Assembly: GCF_037201975.1 (NCBI RefSeq)
Contig: NZ_CP147520.1
Span: forward strand, 4,092,001 to 4,156,000
Reading direction: 5' to 3'
Source: Streptomyces sp. TG1A-60
Lineage (GTDB): Bacteria; Actinomycetota; Actinomycetes; Streptomycetales; Streptomycetaceae
Length of the DNA: 64,000 bases
The notes below the pieces were generated by a model. It searched no databases. It saw only the letters and a list, made by a program, of their open reading frames with translations, and was not told the DNA's origin. The position numbers and the translations under genes are program-made. Within the stretch, counting starts at the first letter, position 1. Every line of letters begins with the position of its first letter. Of this stretch, positions 47,120 to 56,955 are shown piece by piece.

Positions 47120-48199
47120 GTGAGCGAGACGAGCCCCAAGCTGCGAGCCGAGCTGGCGGGTATCCCCACCTACAAGCCCGGCAAGCCGGCCGCGGCGGGC
47201 GGTCCGGTGGCGTACAAGCTGTCCTCCAACGAGAACCCCTACCCGCCATTGCCCGGAGTGCTGGAGAGCGTGACCGGGTCGGCCGCGTCCTTCAACCGGT
47301 ACCCGGACATGGCGTGCACGGGGCTGATGAACGAGCTGTCGGACCGCTTCGCGGTGCCGCTCACGGATCTGGCCACGGGCACCGGCTCGGTCGGTGTCGC
47401 CCAGCAACTGCTGCAGGCGACCTCGGGGCCCGGCGACGAGGTGATCTACGCCTGGCGGTCGTTCGAGGCGTACCCGATCATCACGCAGATCAGTGGAGCC
47501 ACGTCCGTGCAGGTGCCGTTGACGCCGGGCGATGTACACGACCTGGACGCGATGGCGGACGCGATCACCGACCGGACCCGGATGATTTTCGTTTGCAACC
47601 CGAATAACCCGACGGGGACGGTGGTCCGCCGGGCCGAGCTGGAGAGGTTCCTCGACCGGGTGCCGGGCGATGTGCTGGTGGTGCTGGACGAGGCGTATCG
47701 GGAGTTCGTGCGGGACACGGAGGTGCCGGACGGTGTCGAGTACTACCGCGAGCGGTCGAACGTCTGTGTGCTGCGTACCTTCTCCAAGGCGTACGGTCTG
47801 GCGGGGCTCCGGGTGGGATTCGCGATCGCTCACGAACCGGTGGCTGCCGCCCTGCGTAAGACCGCAGTGCCGTTCGGTGTGAGCCAGCTTGCCCAGGACG
47901 CCGCTGTCGCCTCGTTGCGAGCCGAGGACGAGCTTCTGGGCCGGGTCGGCTCGCTGGTCTGCGAGCGGGACCGGGTCGTCGAGGCGCTGCGCGGCCAGGG
48001 CTGGACGGTACCGGAGACACAGGCGAACTTCGTGTGGCTGCGGCTGGGGGAGCGCACGGTGGACTTCGCCGGTGTGTGCGAGCGGGCCGGCGTCGTCGTG
48101 CGGCCGTTCCCCGGGGAGGGCGTCCGCGCGACGATCGGCGAGACCGAGGCGAACGACCTTTTCCTGAAGGTGACCGAAGGGTTCCGTAAGGAGCTCTAG
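47120..48199 (+). CDS. hisC: HisC/Pat-type aromatic or histidinol-phosphate aminotransferase
   Basis: 359-aa fold-type I PLP aminotransferase. [20 protein letters not shown] start, [23 protein letters not shown], and the PLP lysine in [16 protein letters not shown] (about residue 224). This is the second HisC-like protein of actinobacteria, outside the his operon, often annotated histidinol-phosphate or phenylalanine aminotransferase. GTG start 47120 follows GAGGAGGA. Ends in a clear terminator. Confidence 0.88.
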   Translation: MSETSPKLRAELAGIPTYKPGKPAAAGGPVAYKLSSNENPYPPLPGVLESVTGSAASFNRYPDMACTGLMNELSDRFAVPLTDLATGTGSVGVAQQLLQATSGPGDEVIYAWRSFEAYPIITQISGATSVQVPLTPGDVHDLDAMADAITDRTRMIFVCNPNNPTGTVVRRAELERFLDRVPGDVLVVLDEAYREFVRDTEVPDGVEYYRERSNVCVLRTFSKAYGLAGLRVGFAIAHEPVAAALRKTAVPFGVSQLAQDAAVASLRAEDELLGRVGSLVCERDRVVEALRGQGWTVPETQANFVWLRLGERTVDFAGVCERAGVVVRPFPGEGVRATIGETEANDLFLKVTEGFRKEL

Positions 48200-48227
48200 G
48201 TGCCGCGGCACTGGGTTTCGGCGGCTA

Positions 48228-48251
48228 GGGGCCCGGGGTTTTCCGGGCCCC
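48228..48251 (+). terminator. Intrinsic terminator of the aminotransferase gene
   Basis: 9-bp GC stem (GGGGCCCGG and complement), 6-base loop, then TTCTTC; 29 bp after the stop. Confidence 0.88.
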
Positions 48252-48368
48252 TTCTTCATGCCGAGACAGCGTTGACGTGCCTGTTTGAGCCATGGGTCCA
48301 TCGGCCCCGACTTAAGGACCCCCCGCCTTTCGAGGCTCGAACGACTATGCGCCATAATTGCTTGTGAA

Positions 48369-48384
48369 TGTGAACGCGTTCACA
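48369..48384. promoter_or_regulatory. Rex operator (ROP) of the cyd operon
   Basis: TGTGAACGCGTTCACA, a perfect palindrome identical to the S. coelicolor Rex operator of cydABCD. Rex dissociates when NADH/NAD rises, so the operon is induced by low oxygen. 82 bp before the cydA GTG. Confidence 0.93.
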
Positions 48385-48465
48385 AGCGCGTCCCGGTTGC
48401 CCTGTGATGTACGTGACAAACGGGGCAAATCGCCGCAGTGCCACGGCATGTAAAAAGGAGAAGAC

Positions 48466-49974
48466 GTGGACCTCGCTCTGGCGCCGGAGACTCTGGCCCG
48501 ATGGCAGTTCGGCATCACCACCGTCTACCACTTCCTCTTCGTCCCCCTCACGATCTCGCTCGCCGCGCTCACCGCCGGCCTGCAGACCGCCTGGGTGCGC
48601 ACGGGGAAGGAGAAGTACCTCAAGGCCACCAAGTTCTGGGGCAAGCTCTTCCTGATCAACATCGCGATGGGCGTCGTCACCGGCATCGTGCAGGAGTTCC
48701 AGTTCGGCATGAACTGGTCCGACTACTCGCGCTTCGTCGGCGATGTCTTCGGAGCTCCGCTCGCCTTCGAGGCGCTGATCGCCTTCTTCTTCGAGTCCAC
48801 CTTCATCGGCCTGTGGATCTTCGGCTGGGACAAGCTGCCGCAGAAGATCCACCTTGCCTGCATCTGGATGGTCTCCATCGGCACGATCCTGTCGGCGTAC
48901 TTCATCCTCGCGGCCAACTCCTGGATGCAACACCCCGTCGGCTACCGGATCAACGAGGCGAAGGGCCGTGCCGAGCTCACGGACTTCTGGCTCGTCCTGA
49001 CGCAGAACACCGCGCTCACCCAGGTCTTCCACACCCTCGCGGCGGCCTTCCTCACCGGTGGCGCCTTCATGGTCGGCATAGCCGCCTTCCATCTGGCCCG
49101 CAAGAGGCACATCCCGGTGATGAAGACCTCACTGCGGCTCGGTCTGGTCACCGTGGTGATCGGTGGCATGCTCACCGCCATCAGTGGTGACCTGCTCGGC
49201 AAGGTCATGTACGAGCAGCAGCCGATGAAGATGGCAGCCGCCGAGGCGTTGTGGGACGGCGAGGCCCCCGCACCCTTCTCGGTCTTCGCCGTCGGTGACG
49301 TCGACGAGGGCCACAACAAGGTCGCCATCGAGATCCCGGGCTTGCTGTCCTTCCTCGCCAAGGACGACTTCAGCTCGTACGTCCCCGGCATCAACGACGT
49401 CAACAAGGCCGAGCAGGAGAAATACGGGCCCGGGGACTACCGCCCCAACATCCCCGTCGCCTACTGGGGTTTCCGCTGGATGATCGGCTTCGGTATGACG
49501 TCCTTCGCCCTCGGCCTTGCCGGACTCTGGCTCACCCGCAAGAAGTTCCTGCTGCCGCAGCACCTGAGAGTCGGAGACAATGAGGTGCCGCCTCTCGTGC
49601 TGCTGCCGACGAAGGCCCTCGGCCCGACCCTCACCAAGTGGTACTGGCGCATCGCGGTCCTGACCCTGGGGTTCCCGCTGATCGCCAGTTCCTGGGGCTG
49701 GATCTTCACCGAGATGGGTCGTCAGCCATGGGTCGTCTACGGCGTGCTGCGTACCGAGGCCGCGGTCTCTCCCGGTGTCTCCCAGGGCGAGATCCTCACC
49801 TCGATGATCGTCTTCACCACTCTGTACGCCATCCTCGCCGTCGTCGAGGTGAAGCTGCTCACGAAGTACGTCAAGGCGGGACCGCCCGAGCTGACGGAGG
49901 CTGACCTCAACCCGCCCACGAAGATCGGTGGCGACTCCCGTGACGCCGACAAGCCGATGGCCTTCTCGTACTAG
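48466..49974 (+). CDS. cydA: Cytochrome bd oxidase subunit I
   Basis: 502-aa quinol-oxidising subunit with haems b558, b595 and d. H22 in TTVYHFLFVPLT is the high-spin haem ligand; TQVFHTLAAAFL carries the b558 His. GRQPWVVYGVLRT and KMAAAEALWDG (Q-loop) are family marks, with the short Q-loop typical of Gram-positives. GTG start 48466 after AAAAAGGAGAAG. Under a Rex operator; high-affinity oxygen respiration. Confidence 0.96.
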   Translation: MDLALAPETLARWQFGITTVYHFLFVPLTISLAALTAGLQTAWVRTGKEKYLKATKFWGKLFLINIAMGVVTGIVQEFQFGMNWSDYSRFVGDVFGAPLAFEALIAFFFESTFIGLWIFGWDKLPQKIHLACIWMVSIGTILSAYFILAANSWMQHPVGYRINEAKGRAELTDFWLVLTQNTALTQVFHTLAAAFLTGGAFMVGIAAFHLARKRHIPVMKTSLRLGLVTVVIGGMLTAISGDLLGKVMYEQQPMKMAAAEALWDGEAPAPFSVFAVGDVDEGHNKVAIEIPGLLSFLAKDDFSSYVPGINDVNKAEQEKYGPGDYRPNIPVAYWGFRWMIGFGMTSFALGLAGLWLTRKKFLLPQHLRVGDNEVPPLVLLPTKALGPTLTKWYWRIAVLTLGFPLIASSWGWIFTEMGRQPWVVYGVLRTEAAVSPGVSQGEILTSMIVFTTLYAILAVVEVKLLTKYVKAGPPELTEADLNPPTKIGGDSRDADKPMAFSY

Positions 49975-50001
49975 GCCGCACCAGGCCAAGGGAGCACAGT
50001 C

Positions 50002-51006
50002 ATGGAACTTCACGACGTCTGGTTCGTTCTCATCGCCGTCCTGTGGATCGGCTACTTCTTCCTGGAGGGCTTCGACTTCGGGGTCGGTGTCCTCACCAAG
50101 CTGCTGGCCCGGAACCGTTCCGAGAAGCGGGTTCTCATCAACACCATCGGACCCGTCTGGGACGGCAACGAGGTGTGGCTCCTCACGGCGGGCGGCGCGA
50201 CCTTCGCCGCCTTCCCCGAGTGGTACGCCACCCTCTTCTCCGGCTTCTACCTGCCGCTGCTGCTCATCCTGGTCTGCCTGATCGTCCGGGGTGTGGCCTT
50301 CGAGTACCGGGTGAAGCGGCCCGAGGAGAACTGGCAGCGCAACTGGGAGACGGCGATCTTCTGGACCTCGCTGCTCCCCGCGTTCCTGTGGGGGGTGGCC
50401 TTCGCCAACATCGTGCGCGGTGTGAAGATCGACCGCGACTTCGAGTACGTGGGCGGTCTCACGGATCTGCTCAACCCGTACGCCCTCCTGGGCGGCCTGG
50501 TCACGCTGACGCTGTTCACCTTCCACGGGACGGTGTTCGTCGGCCTCAAGACCGTCGGAAACATCCGCGAGCGGGCGCGGAGGCTGGCGCTGAGCGTCGG
50601 TGCCGTGACGGCCGGACTGGTGCTTCTCTTCCTGCTCTGGACGCAGATCGAGAAGGGCGACGGCGTCTCTCTGGTCGCGGCGGTCGCGGCGGTGGCCGCG
50701 CTCCTGACGGCACTGACGGCGGTTCGAGCGGGTCGTGAGGGCTGGGCGTTCGCGCTGTCCGGGGTCACCATCGTGGCTGCCGTCGCGATGCTCTTCCTGA
50801 CGCTCTTCCCGAACGTCATGCCGTCCTCGCTGAACGAGGACTGGAGCCTCACTGTCACCAACGCCTCGTCCAGTCCGTACACCCTGAAGATCATGACTTG
50901 GTGCGCAGCGATCGCCACGCCGGTCGTGATGGTCTACCAGGGGTGGACGTACTGGGTGTTCCGCAAGCGGATCGGCACGCAGCACATCGCCGAGTCGGCG
51001 CACTGA
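50002..51006 (+). CDS. cydB: Cytochrome bd oxidase subunit II
   Basis: 334-aa partner of CydA. VLWIGYFFLEGFDFGVGVLT, IGPVWDGNEVWLLTAGGATFAAFPEWYAT (in two parts) and FHGTVFVGLKT are signature stretches; eight to nine helices. 27 bp after cydA with GGGAGCAC ahead of ATG. A hairpin that shares half a ParB site follows its stop. Confidence 0.96.
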   Translation: MELHDVWFVLIAVLWIGYFFLEGFDFGVGVLTKLLARNRSEKRVLINTIGPVWDGNEVWLLTAGGATFAAFPEWYATLFSGFYLPLLLILVCLIVRGVAFEYRVKRPEENWQRNWETAIFWTSLLPAFLWGVAFANIVRGVKIDRDFEYVGGLTDLLNPYALLGGLVTLTLFTFHGTVFVGLKTVGNIRERARRLALSVGAVTAGLVLLFLLWTQIEKGDGVSLVAAVAAVAALLTALTAVRAGREGWAFALSGVTIVAAVAMLFLTLFPNVMPSSLNEDWSLTVTNASSSPYTLKIMTWCAAIATPVVMVYQGWTYWVFRKRIGTQHIAESAH

Positions 51007-51014
51007 GTCTCGAC

Positions 51015-51058
51015 GGGGAGGCGTGTTTGACGATGTTTCACGTGAAACACGCCTCCCC
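51015..51058 (+). terminator. Hairpin after cydB sharing half a parS site
   Basis: A 14-bp perfect stem (GGGGAGGCGTGTTT and complement) starts 9 bp after the cydB stop. Its right arm begins inside the parS at 51035-51048. May attenuate transcription into cydCD. No T tract. Confidence 0.6.
51035..51048. other. parS, perfect
   Basis: GTTTCACGTGAAAC; first of three within 87 bp between cydB and cydCD. Confidence 0.95.
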
Positions 51059-51073
51059 GGACCGAAGAGGCAT

Positions 51074-51087
51074 GTTTCACGTGAAAC
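51074..51087. other. parS, perfect
   Basis: GTTTCACGTGAAAC; second of three, 25 bp after the first and immediately before an in-frame ATG. Confidence 0.95.
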
Positions 51088-51107
51088 ATGCTTGCCGAGA
51101 AAAGGGT

Positions 51108-51121
51108 GTTTCACGTGAAAC
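51108..51121. other. parS, perfect, containing the likely cydCD start codon
   Basis: GTTTCACGTGAAAC; third of three. The central GTG (51115-51117) is in frame with cydCD. Confidence 0.95.
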
Positions 51122-54100
51122 CGATCGACCCGCGACTGCTGAGGTACGCCCGCGTCACCCGGCTCTTCCTGATGGCGGTCGTCGGCCTGGGTGTCCTCGG
51201 GGCCGGGCTCGTCATCGCGCAGGCGATGCTCATCGCCGAAGTGGTGGTCGGCGCCTTTCAGCACCGAATACCGGCCTCGGAACTCCGTACTCCCCTGCTG
51301 CTGTTGGCGGCCGTCGCGCTGGGCCGTGCCCTTGTCTCCTGGCTCACCGAGCTGGCCGCTCACCGGGCGAGTGCGGCGGTGAAGTCGGAGTTGCGGCGAC
51401 GGTTGCTGGAGCGGGCCGCCGCGCTGGGGCCCGGCTGGTTGAGCGGGCAGCGCACGGGCTCGCTCATCGCCCTCGCCACTCGTGGGGTCGACGCGCTCGA
51501 CGACTACTTCTCGCGCTATCTCCCGCAACTGGGCCTTGCCGTCGTCGTACCCGCCGCGGTGCTTGCGCGGATCGTCACCGAGGACTGGGTCTCGGCGGCG
51601 ATCATTGTCGGGACGCTGCCGCTGATCCCGGTCTTCATGGTCCTCATCGGCTGGGCCACGCGTTCGCAGATGGACCGTCAGTGGCGGTCGCTGTCCCGGT
51701 TGTCGGGGCACTTCCTGGATGTCGTCGCCGGGCTGCCGACGCTCAAGGTGTTCGGCCGGGCCAAGGCGCAGGCCGAGTCGATCAAACGGATCACCGGGGA
51801 ATACCGGCAGGCGACGATGCGGACGTTGCGGATCGCGTTCCTGTCGTCCTTCGCGCTGGAACTGCTCGCGACGATCTCGGTCGCGCTGGTCGCGGTCACC
51901 ATCGGCATGCGGCTCGTGCACGGTGAGATGGACCTGTACATCGGGCTGGTCATCCTCGTCCTGGCCCCGGAGGCGTACCTGCCGGTCCGGCAGGTGGGTG
52001 CCCAGTTCCACGCCGCCGCCGAGGGGCTCGCGGCGGCCGAGGAGATCTTCGACGTCCTGGAGACGCCGGTGCCGGTGTCCGGAACCGGGGCCGTGCCGGC
52101 TGTCTGCGGCATCCGTTTCGAGGGGGTGACCGTCCGGCACCCCGGGCGGTCCTACGACGCTGTCTCGGACGTGTCCTTCGAGGTCGCCCCCGGGGAGACG
52201 GCGGCCCTCGTCGGGCCGAGCGGGGTGGGCAAGTCGACACTGCTGAACGTTTTGTTGGGGTTCACGGAGGCCACGGCAGGCGCGGTGCGGGTCGGGGGAG
52301 CCGATCTCGCCTCGCTCGACCTGGCCGAGTGGCGTTCGCATGTCGCCTGGGTGCCGCAGCGACCGCACCTGTACGCCGGATCGATCGCCGGGAACGTACG
52401 GCTGGCCCGTCCGGACGCGGACGACGCGGCGGTACGGCGGGCGCTGGCCGACGCGGGGGCGCTTGAGTTCGTTGACGCGCTGCCCGCCGGAACCGAGACC
52501 GTCCTCGGTGAGGACGGCGCCGGTCTCTCCGCCGGACAACGGCAACGGCTCGCCCTCGCCCGTGCGTTCCTCGCCGACCGGCCCGTGCTGCTCCTCGACG
52601 AGCCGACGGCCTCGCTGGACGGGGAGACCGAGGCGGAGGTCGTGCAGGCGGTACGACGTCTGGCGGTGGGCCGGACCGTACTGCTGGTGGTGCACCGGCC
52701 GGCGTTGCTGGAGGTCGCGGACCGGGTGGTGAGGCTGGGGGGGCGTACCGCCGAAGGTCTGCCCGTCCACGCGCCCCTTGCCAGTGAAACCACCGCTTCG
52801 CTCAGCCCCTCCCAGGGCCAGGAAGGGGAAGCGCGGGGAGAGTCCGGCATGCGGGGCGCGGCGGTCGGGCGGGCCGTCGGTGCGGAGGCCGCGAAGAGGG
52901 TCGCCGGTCGAGCGGGCGCGGCTGAGGAGACCGCCGGTGGCGCTCACTCCGACGCGTCGCCCCTCACTCTGCGGTGCGGTGTACTCAGTCGTGTCCGACG
53001 CATGGCGGGACCCCGCCGGGGTCGGTTCGCGCTCGCCCTGGTGCTCGGCAGCCTCGCGCTCGGCAGTGCCGTCGGACTGATGGCGACCTCCGGATGGCTG
53101 ATCTCGCGGGCCTCGCAGCAGCCTCCGGTGCTGTATCTGATGGTCGCGGTGACGGCGACGCGGGCGTTCGGGATCGGGCGGGCGGTGTTCCGGTACGCGG
53201 AGCGGCTGGTGTCGCACGACACCGTGCTGCGGATGCTGGCCGACACGAGGGTGGCCGTCTACCGGCGGCTGGAACGGCTGGCGCCCGCCGGCCTGCGGAC
53301 GACCCGTCGGGGCGATCTGCTCTCGCGGCTGGTCGCCGACGTGGACACTCTGCAGGACTACTGGGTGCGGTGGCTGCTGCCCGCCGGGGCCGCGATGGCC
53401 GTGTCCGCCGCCTCCGTCGGGTTCACAGCCTGGCTGCTGCCCGAGGCCGGCGCCGCCCTCGCCGTCGGGCTGCTCGCCGCCGGGGCCGGAGTGCCCCTCG
53501 TGTCCGGGGCCGTGGCCCGCAGGGCCGAGCACCGGCTCGCACCGGCTCGCGGGGTGCTCGCCACCCGGGTGGCCGATCTGCTCACCGGCACCGCCGAGTT
53601 GACGGTCGCGGGCGCCCTGCCGGCGCGTACCGCCGAGGCGAGGCAGGCCGACCGGGTGCTCACCCGCCTAGCCTCCCGCGCCGCGACCGCCACCGCGCTC
53701 GGCGGCGGACTCACCGCGCTCGTCTCCGGGCTCACCGTGACGGCCACCACGCTCCTCGGTGCACAGGCGGTCGTCGACGGGCGGCTGAGCGGGGTGGCCA
53801 TGGCCGTCGTCGTGCTCACCCCGCTGGCCGCGTTCGAGGCGGTGCTGGGCATGCCGCTCGCCGTCCAGTTCCGCCAGCGGGTGAGCAGGAGCGCGGAGCG
53901 CGTGTACGAGGTGCTGGACGCCCCCGACCCAGTACGGGAGCCGGAGGAGCCGGCCGAGGCGCCGGTGTCGCCGTTCCCGCTGCGGCTCGACCGGCTCGGC
54001 GCGCGGTACGACGGGCAGGACCGGGACGCGCTCGCCGGGCTGGACCTGACCTTGGAACAGGGGCGCAGAATCGCCGTGGTGGGGGTCTCGGGGGCGGGCA

Positions 54101-54720
54101 AGACGACGCTCGCGCAGGTGCTGCTGCGGTTCCTGGACGCGCGTGAGGGGACATACACGCTGGGTGGTGTGGACGCGTACGCGCTCGACGGTGACGCCGT
54201 ACGGCGGCTGGTGGGGCTGTGTGCCCAGGACGCGCACCTCTTCGACAGCTCGGTGCGGGAGAACCTGCTGCTCGCCCGGAAGGATGCCGACGAGACGGAG
54301 TTGCGGGACGCCCTGGCGCGGGCGCGGCTGCTCGACTGGGCCGACGAACTTCCCGACGGGCTGGACACCCTGATCGGCGAGCACGGGGCACGTCTGTCGG
54401 GCGGACAGCGCCAACGGCTCGCCCTGGCTCGTGCCTTGCTGGCCGACTTCCCGGTGCTCGTCCTCGACGAGCCCGCGGAACATCTGGACCTGCCGACCGC
54501 CGACGCGCTCACGGCGGACCTGCTGGCCGCGACCGAGGGCCGTACGACCCTGCTCATCACCCATCGGCTGGCCGGGCTGGAAGCCGTGGACGAGGTGGTC
54601 GTGCTGGCGGACGGACACGTCGCGCAGCGCGGGACCTACGCGGAACTGGCCGTGAAGGACGGGCCCTTGCGGGCGATGGTGGAGCGGGAGGCCGCTGGAG
54701 AGGTGCTCGCGGGGGTCTGA
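51115..54720 (+). CDS. cydCD: CydCD fusion ABC transporter for cytochrome bd assembly
   Basis: 1201-aa fusion of the two half-transporters (cydD then cydC), which export reductant (glutathione/cysteine in E. coli; a thiol here) for bd assembly. First half: six helices, Walker A GPSGVGKST (about 365), signature LSAGQRQR, Walker B VLLLDEPTASLD. A 75-residue acidic/Gly linker. Second half: Walker A GVSGAGKTT (about 990), LSGGQRQR, LVLDEPAEHLD. GTG 51115 gives the conserved VKPIDPRLLRYAR and has AAAAGGG 8 bp upstream. In-frame starts at 51088 and 51106 would add parS-encoded residues (FHVK). Confidence 0.95.
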   Translation: MKPIDPRLLRYARVTRLFLMAVVGLGVLGAGLVIAQAMLIAEVVVGAFQHRIPASELRTPLLLLAAVALGRALVSWLTELAAHRASAAVKSELRRRLLERAAALGPGWLSGQRTGSLIALATRGVDALDDYFSRYLPQLGLAVVVPAAVLARIVTEDWVSAAIIVGTLPLIPVFMVLIGWATRSQMDRQWRSLSRLSGHFLDVVAGLPTLKVFGRAKAQAESIKRITGEYRQATMRTLRIAFLSSFALELLATISVALVAVTIGMRLVHGEMDLYIGLVILVLAPEAYLPVRQVGAQFHAAAEGLAAAEEIFDVLETPVPVSGTGAVPAVCGIRFEGVTVRHPGRSYDAVSDVSFEVAPGETAALVGPSGVGKSTLLNVLLGFTEATAGAVRVGGADLASLDLAEWRSHVAWVPQRPHLYAGSIAGNVRLARPDADDAAVRRALADAGALEFVDALPAGTETVLGEDGAGLSAGQRQRLALARAFLADRPVLLLDEPTASLDGETEAEVVQAVRRLAVGRTVLLVVHRPALLEVADRVVRLGGRTAEGLPVHAPLASETTASLSPSQGQEGEARGESGMRGAAVGRAVGAEAAKRVAGRAGAAEETAGGAHSDASPLTLRCGVLSRVRRMAGPRRGRFALALVLGSLALGSAVGLMATSGWLISRASQQPPVLYLMVAVTATRAFGIGRAVFRYAERLVSHDTVLRMLADTRVAVYRRLERLAPAGLRTTRRGDLLSRLVADVDTLQDYWVRWLLPAGAAMAVSAASVGFTAWLLPEAGAALAVGLLAAGAGVPLVSGAVARRAEHRLAPARGVLATRVADLLTGTAELTVAGALPARTAEARQADRVLTRLASRAATATALGGGLTALVSGLTVTATTLLGAQAVVDGRLSGVAMAVVVLTPLAAFEAVLGMPLAVQFRQRVSRSAERVYEVLDAPDPVREPEEPAEAPVSPFPLRLDRLGARYDGQDRDALAGLDLTLEQGRRIAVVGVSGAGKTTLAQVLLRFLDAREGTYTLGGVDAYALDGDAVRRLVGLCAQDAHLFDSSVRENLLLARKDADETELRDALARARLLDWADELPDGLDTLIGEHGARLSGGQRQRLALARALLADFPVLVLDEPAEHLDLPTADALTADLLAATEGRTTLLITHRLAGLEAVDEVVVLADGHVAQRGTYAELAVKDGPLRAMVEREAAGEVLAGV

Positions 54721-54898
54721 GCGGGGGCATCCAGGGAGTCGACGAGGAGACGGCTCGGCGGATCGGCTAGCGGTGGCTCCGGCCCGCAAGCGTCCCTACC
54801 GAACGTCCTGCGGTCGGGCCCCTGTTCGGCCCAGCCCCTTGGCCCGTCCGGGGCATCCCTGTCCCCCGGCCGTACGACCGGACAGGACCGTGGCGCCG

Positions 54899-55984
54899 AT
54901 GCGCGCCACGATCGCTGATATGCGCTTCTTCCGCCGACACCCGCTGTTCGTCGTCGTCCTGCTGTGTGCCGCGGCGGTTCTCGTGGCGCGGCCCACGGCG
55001 GCCGGAAGCGACGGCGGTGGGGTGCCGGGGGCGCCCGGTGTCGCCGGGGCCAGCGCCCAGGTGGCGCGGCTGTTCGAGGAAGCGGCGGTGGCGACGCAGC
55101 AGTACGAGGCGGGGCGGCGGGCCGCGGAGACGCAGAAGGCCGAGGCGGAGCGGCTGGAGACGCTGCTCGCGCGGGAACGGAAGCAGATCGCGGTGCTGAA
55201 CGCCGACCTCGGCCGGATCGCCCGCGCCCAGTACCGCGAGGGCGGCGGGGTGCCGTACACCGCGCAGATGCTCCTCGCGGAGGACCCCGGGGAGCTGATG
55301 CGGGGCCGGCGGGCTGCCTGGCAGGCCGATCTGGCGGTCAACAACGCCGTGACCAAGAGCCGCCGAGCGGAGGCGAGGCTCGCTGCGGACGAGGCGAAGG
55401 CCGCGACGGCGTGGCAGGCGCTGGAACAGCGGAACACCGAACTCTCCGGGATCAAGCAGGCGATCCAGAAGAAGCTCGAAGAGGCGCAGTGGACGCTCCA
55501 GGGGCAGGCCGACGCGGCGGTCGCGGCCGGTGCCTGCCGGGGAGCTGTCCGGCTGGACCAGCCGGACAGCCGCTCCACGAGCGCGTGGGTGGCACCGGTG
55601 GAGACGTACGAGCTCTCCGCGGGCTACGGCAGCGGCGGTGAGCGCTGGGCGCGCCGCCACACCGGGCAGGACTTCGCGGTGCCGATCGGCACGCCGGTGC
55701 GGGCGGTCGGGGAGGGCCGTGTGGTGAAGGTGTCGTGCGGGGGCGCGTTCGGCATGGAGATCGTCGTCCACCACGCGGACGGCTACTACACGCAGTACGC
55801 GCACCTCGCCGCCGTCACCGTCGACCAGGGCGAACGGGTGGCCCCGGGCCAGTGGATCGGCCAGTCGGGCACGACCGGCAACTCCACCGGGCCGCACCTG
55901 CACTTCGAGGTGCGCGTCACACCGGAGATGGGGTCGGGCGTGGACCCCGTGCCGTGGCTGCTGCAGCACGGGGTGGAGTTGTAG
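54899..55984 (+). CDS. Secreted M23-family peptidase (LytM-like)
   Basis: 361 aa: signal/anchor (FFRRHPLFVVVLLCAAAVLV), coiled coil (about 50-205, KAEAERLETLLARERKQI), then M23 domain with the zinc site HTGQDF and HLHFEV, and GQSGTTGNSTGPHLHFE. Cuts peptidoglycan cross-bridges, or acts as an amidase activator if degenerate; here the metal ligands are present. Start 54899, with ATG 54920 (MRFFRRHP) as alternative. The 178 bp after cydCD hold no gene. Confidence 0.85.
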   Translation: MRATIADMRFFRRHPLFVVVLLCAAAVLVARPTAAGSDGGGVPGAPGVAGASAQVARLFEEAAVATQQYEAGRRAAETQKAEAERLETLLARERKQIAVLNADLGRIARAQYREGGGVPYTAQMLLAEDPGELMRGRRAAWQADLAVNNAVTKSRRAEARLAADEAKAATAWQALEQRNTELSGIKQAIQKKLEEAQWTLQGQADAAVAAGACRGAVRLDQPDSRSTSAWVAPVETYELSAGYGSGGERWARRHTGQDFAVPIGTPVRAVGEGRVVKVSCGGAFGMEIVVHHADGYYTQYAHLAAVTVDQGERVAPGQWIGQSGTTGNSTGPHLHFEVRVTPEMGSGVDPVPWLLQHGVEL

Positions 55985-56076
55985 CGCGGGACCCAGGCGC
56001 AGGGTGGGGTCGCGGTCTCGGTCGTACGGCGGTCGCGGCTGGTGCCGCGACGGGGCGAACGTCGCCTGTGGCGGCA

Positions 56077-56955
56077 CTAGAGCCGTTCCGTCAGCAGTCG
56101 CTCGATCACGATCGCCACCCCGTCCTCGTTGTTGGCGACGGTCCGGCCGGAGGCCGCCGCGAGGACGTCCGGGTGCGCGTTGCCCATGGCGTACGACTGG
56201 CCCGCCCAGGTCAGCATCTCGACGTCGTTCGGCATGTCGCCGAAGGCGACGACCTCCTCGTGGGAGATGCCGCGCTCGGCGCAGCACAGGGCGAGGGTGC
56301 TGGCCTTGGAGACGCCCGGGCCGCTCATCTCCAGCAGGGCGCTGGGGCTGGAGCGGGTGATGGTGGCGCGGTCGCCGACGGCGATGCGGGCGGTGGCGAG
56401 AAAGGCGTCGGGGTCGATCGTCGGGTGGTACGCGAGGATCTTCAGCACCGGCTCGTCGTCGGCGACACCGCCCGGAGCCAGCAGTTTCTCGGCGGGCGCG
56501 AGGGTGTCGGGGATCTCCATGTGCAGCTTGGGGTACTCGGGCTCCTGGTTGAAGCCGAAGGTCTGCTCGACCGCGTACACCGTGCCGGGGGCGGCCTCGC
56601 GCAGCAGCTGTACGGCGTCCAGCGCGTTCTCCCGCGCCAGCTCGCGGATCTTGACGAAGCGGTGGGTTCCCGGACGGCCGTGCAGGTCGACCACGGCGGC
56701 GCCGTTTCCACAGATCGCGAGGCCGTGGCCGTGGACGTGTTCGCTGACGACGTCCATCCAGCGGGCCGGGCGGCCGGTCACGAAGAAGACCTCGATGCCG
56801 GCCTCTTCGGCCGCCGCGAGGGCTGCGACGGTACGGGGGGAGACCGATTTGTCGTCGCGCAGCAGGGTGCCGTCGAGATCCGTGGCTATCAGCCGGGGCG
56901 GGGCGGTCGGGGCCGGGGTCTCGGGCTGTCGCGTCGCTGAGGTCACGGATCCCAT
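56077..56955 (-). CDS. HAD-superfamily Cof-type phosphatase
   Basis: 292 aa. Nucleophile motif IATDLDGTLLRDD (D25/D27 region), GRPARWMDVV, and motif IV AFGDMPNDVEML typical of the C2B-cap Cof/SupH group. Likely sugar-phosphate or nucleotide phosphatase; substrate unknown. Convergent with the M23 peptidase, same direction as the downstream F420-type gene. Confidence 0.88.
   Translation of the reverse strand: MGSVTSATRQPETPAPTAPPRLIATDLDGTLLRDDKSVSPRTVAALAAAEEAGIEVFFVTGRPARWMDVVSEHVHGHGLAICGNGAAVVDLHGRPGTHRFVKIRELARENALDAVQLLREAAPGTVYAVEQTFGFNQEPEYPKLHMEIPDTLAPAEKLLAPGGVADDEPVLKILAYHPTIDPDAFLATARIAVGDRATITRSSPSALLEMSGPGVSKASTLALCCAERGISHEEVVAFGDMPNDVEMLTWAGQSYAMGNAHPDVLAAASGRTVANNEDGVAIVIERLLTERL

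Noticed and set aside
48300..48360. tRNA-like TTCGAGGCTCGAA stretch
   Set aside because: No acceptor or D/anticodon arms pair around it on either strand. No tRNA or rRNA gene was found in the window.
48404..48419. Second Rex site (TGTGATGTACGTGACA)
   Set aside because: Only the outer bases match; symmetry is poor compared with the perfect operator 20 bp upstream.
49129..53532. 1467-codon open frame on the minus strand
   Set aside because: Antisense shadow of cydA-cydB-cydCD caused by high GC third positions; sequence is Arg/Gly/Asp-rich with no domain.
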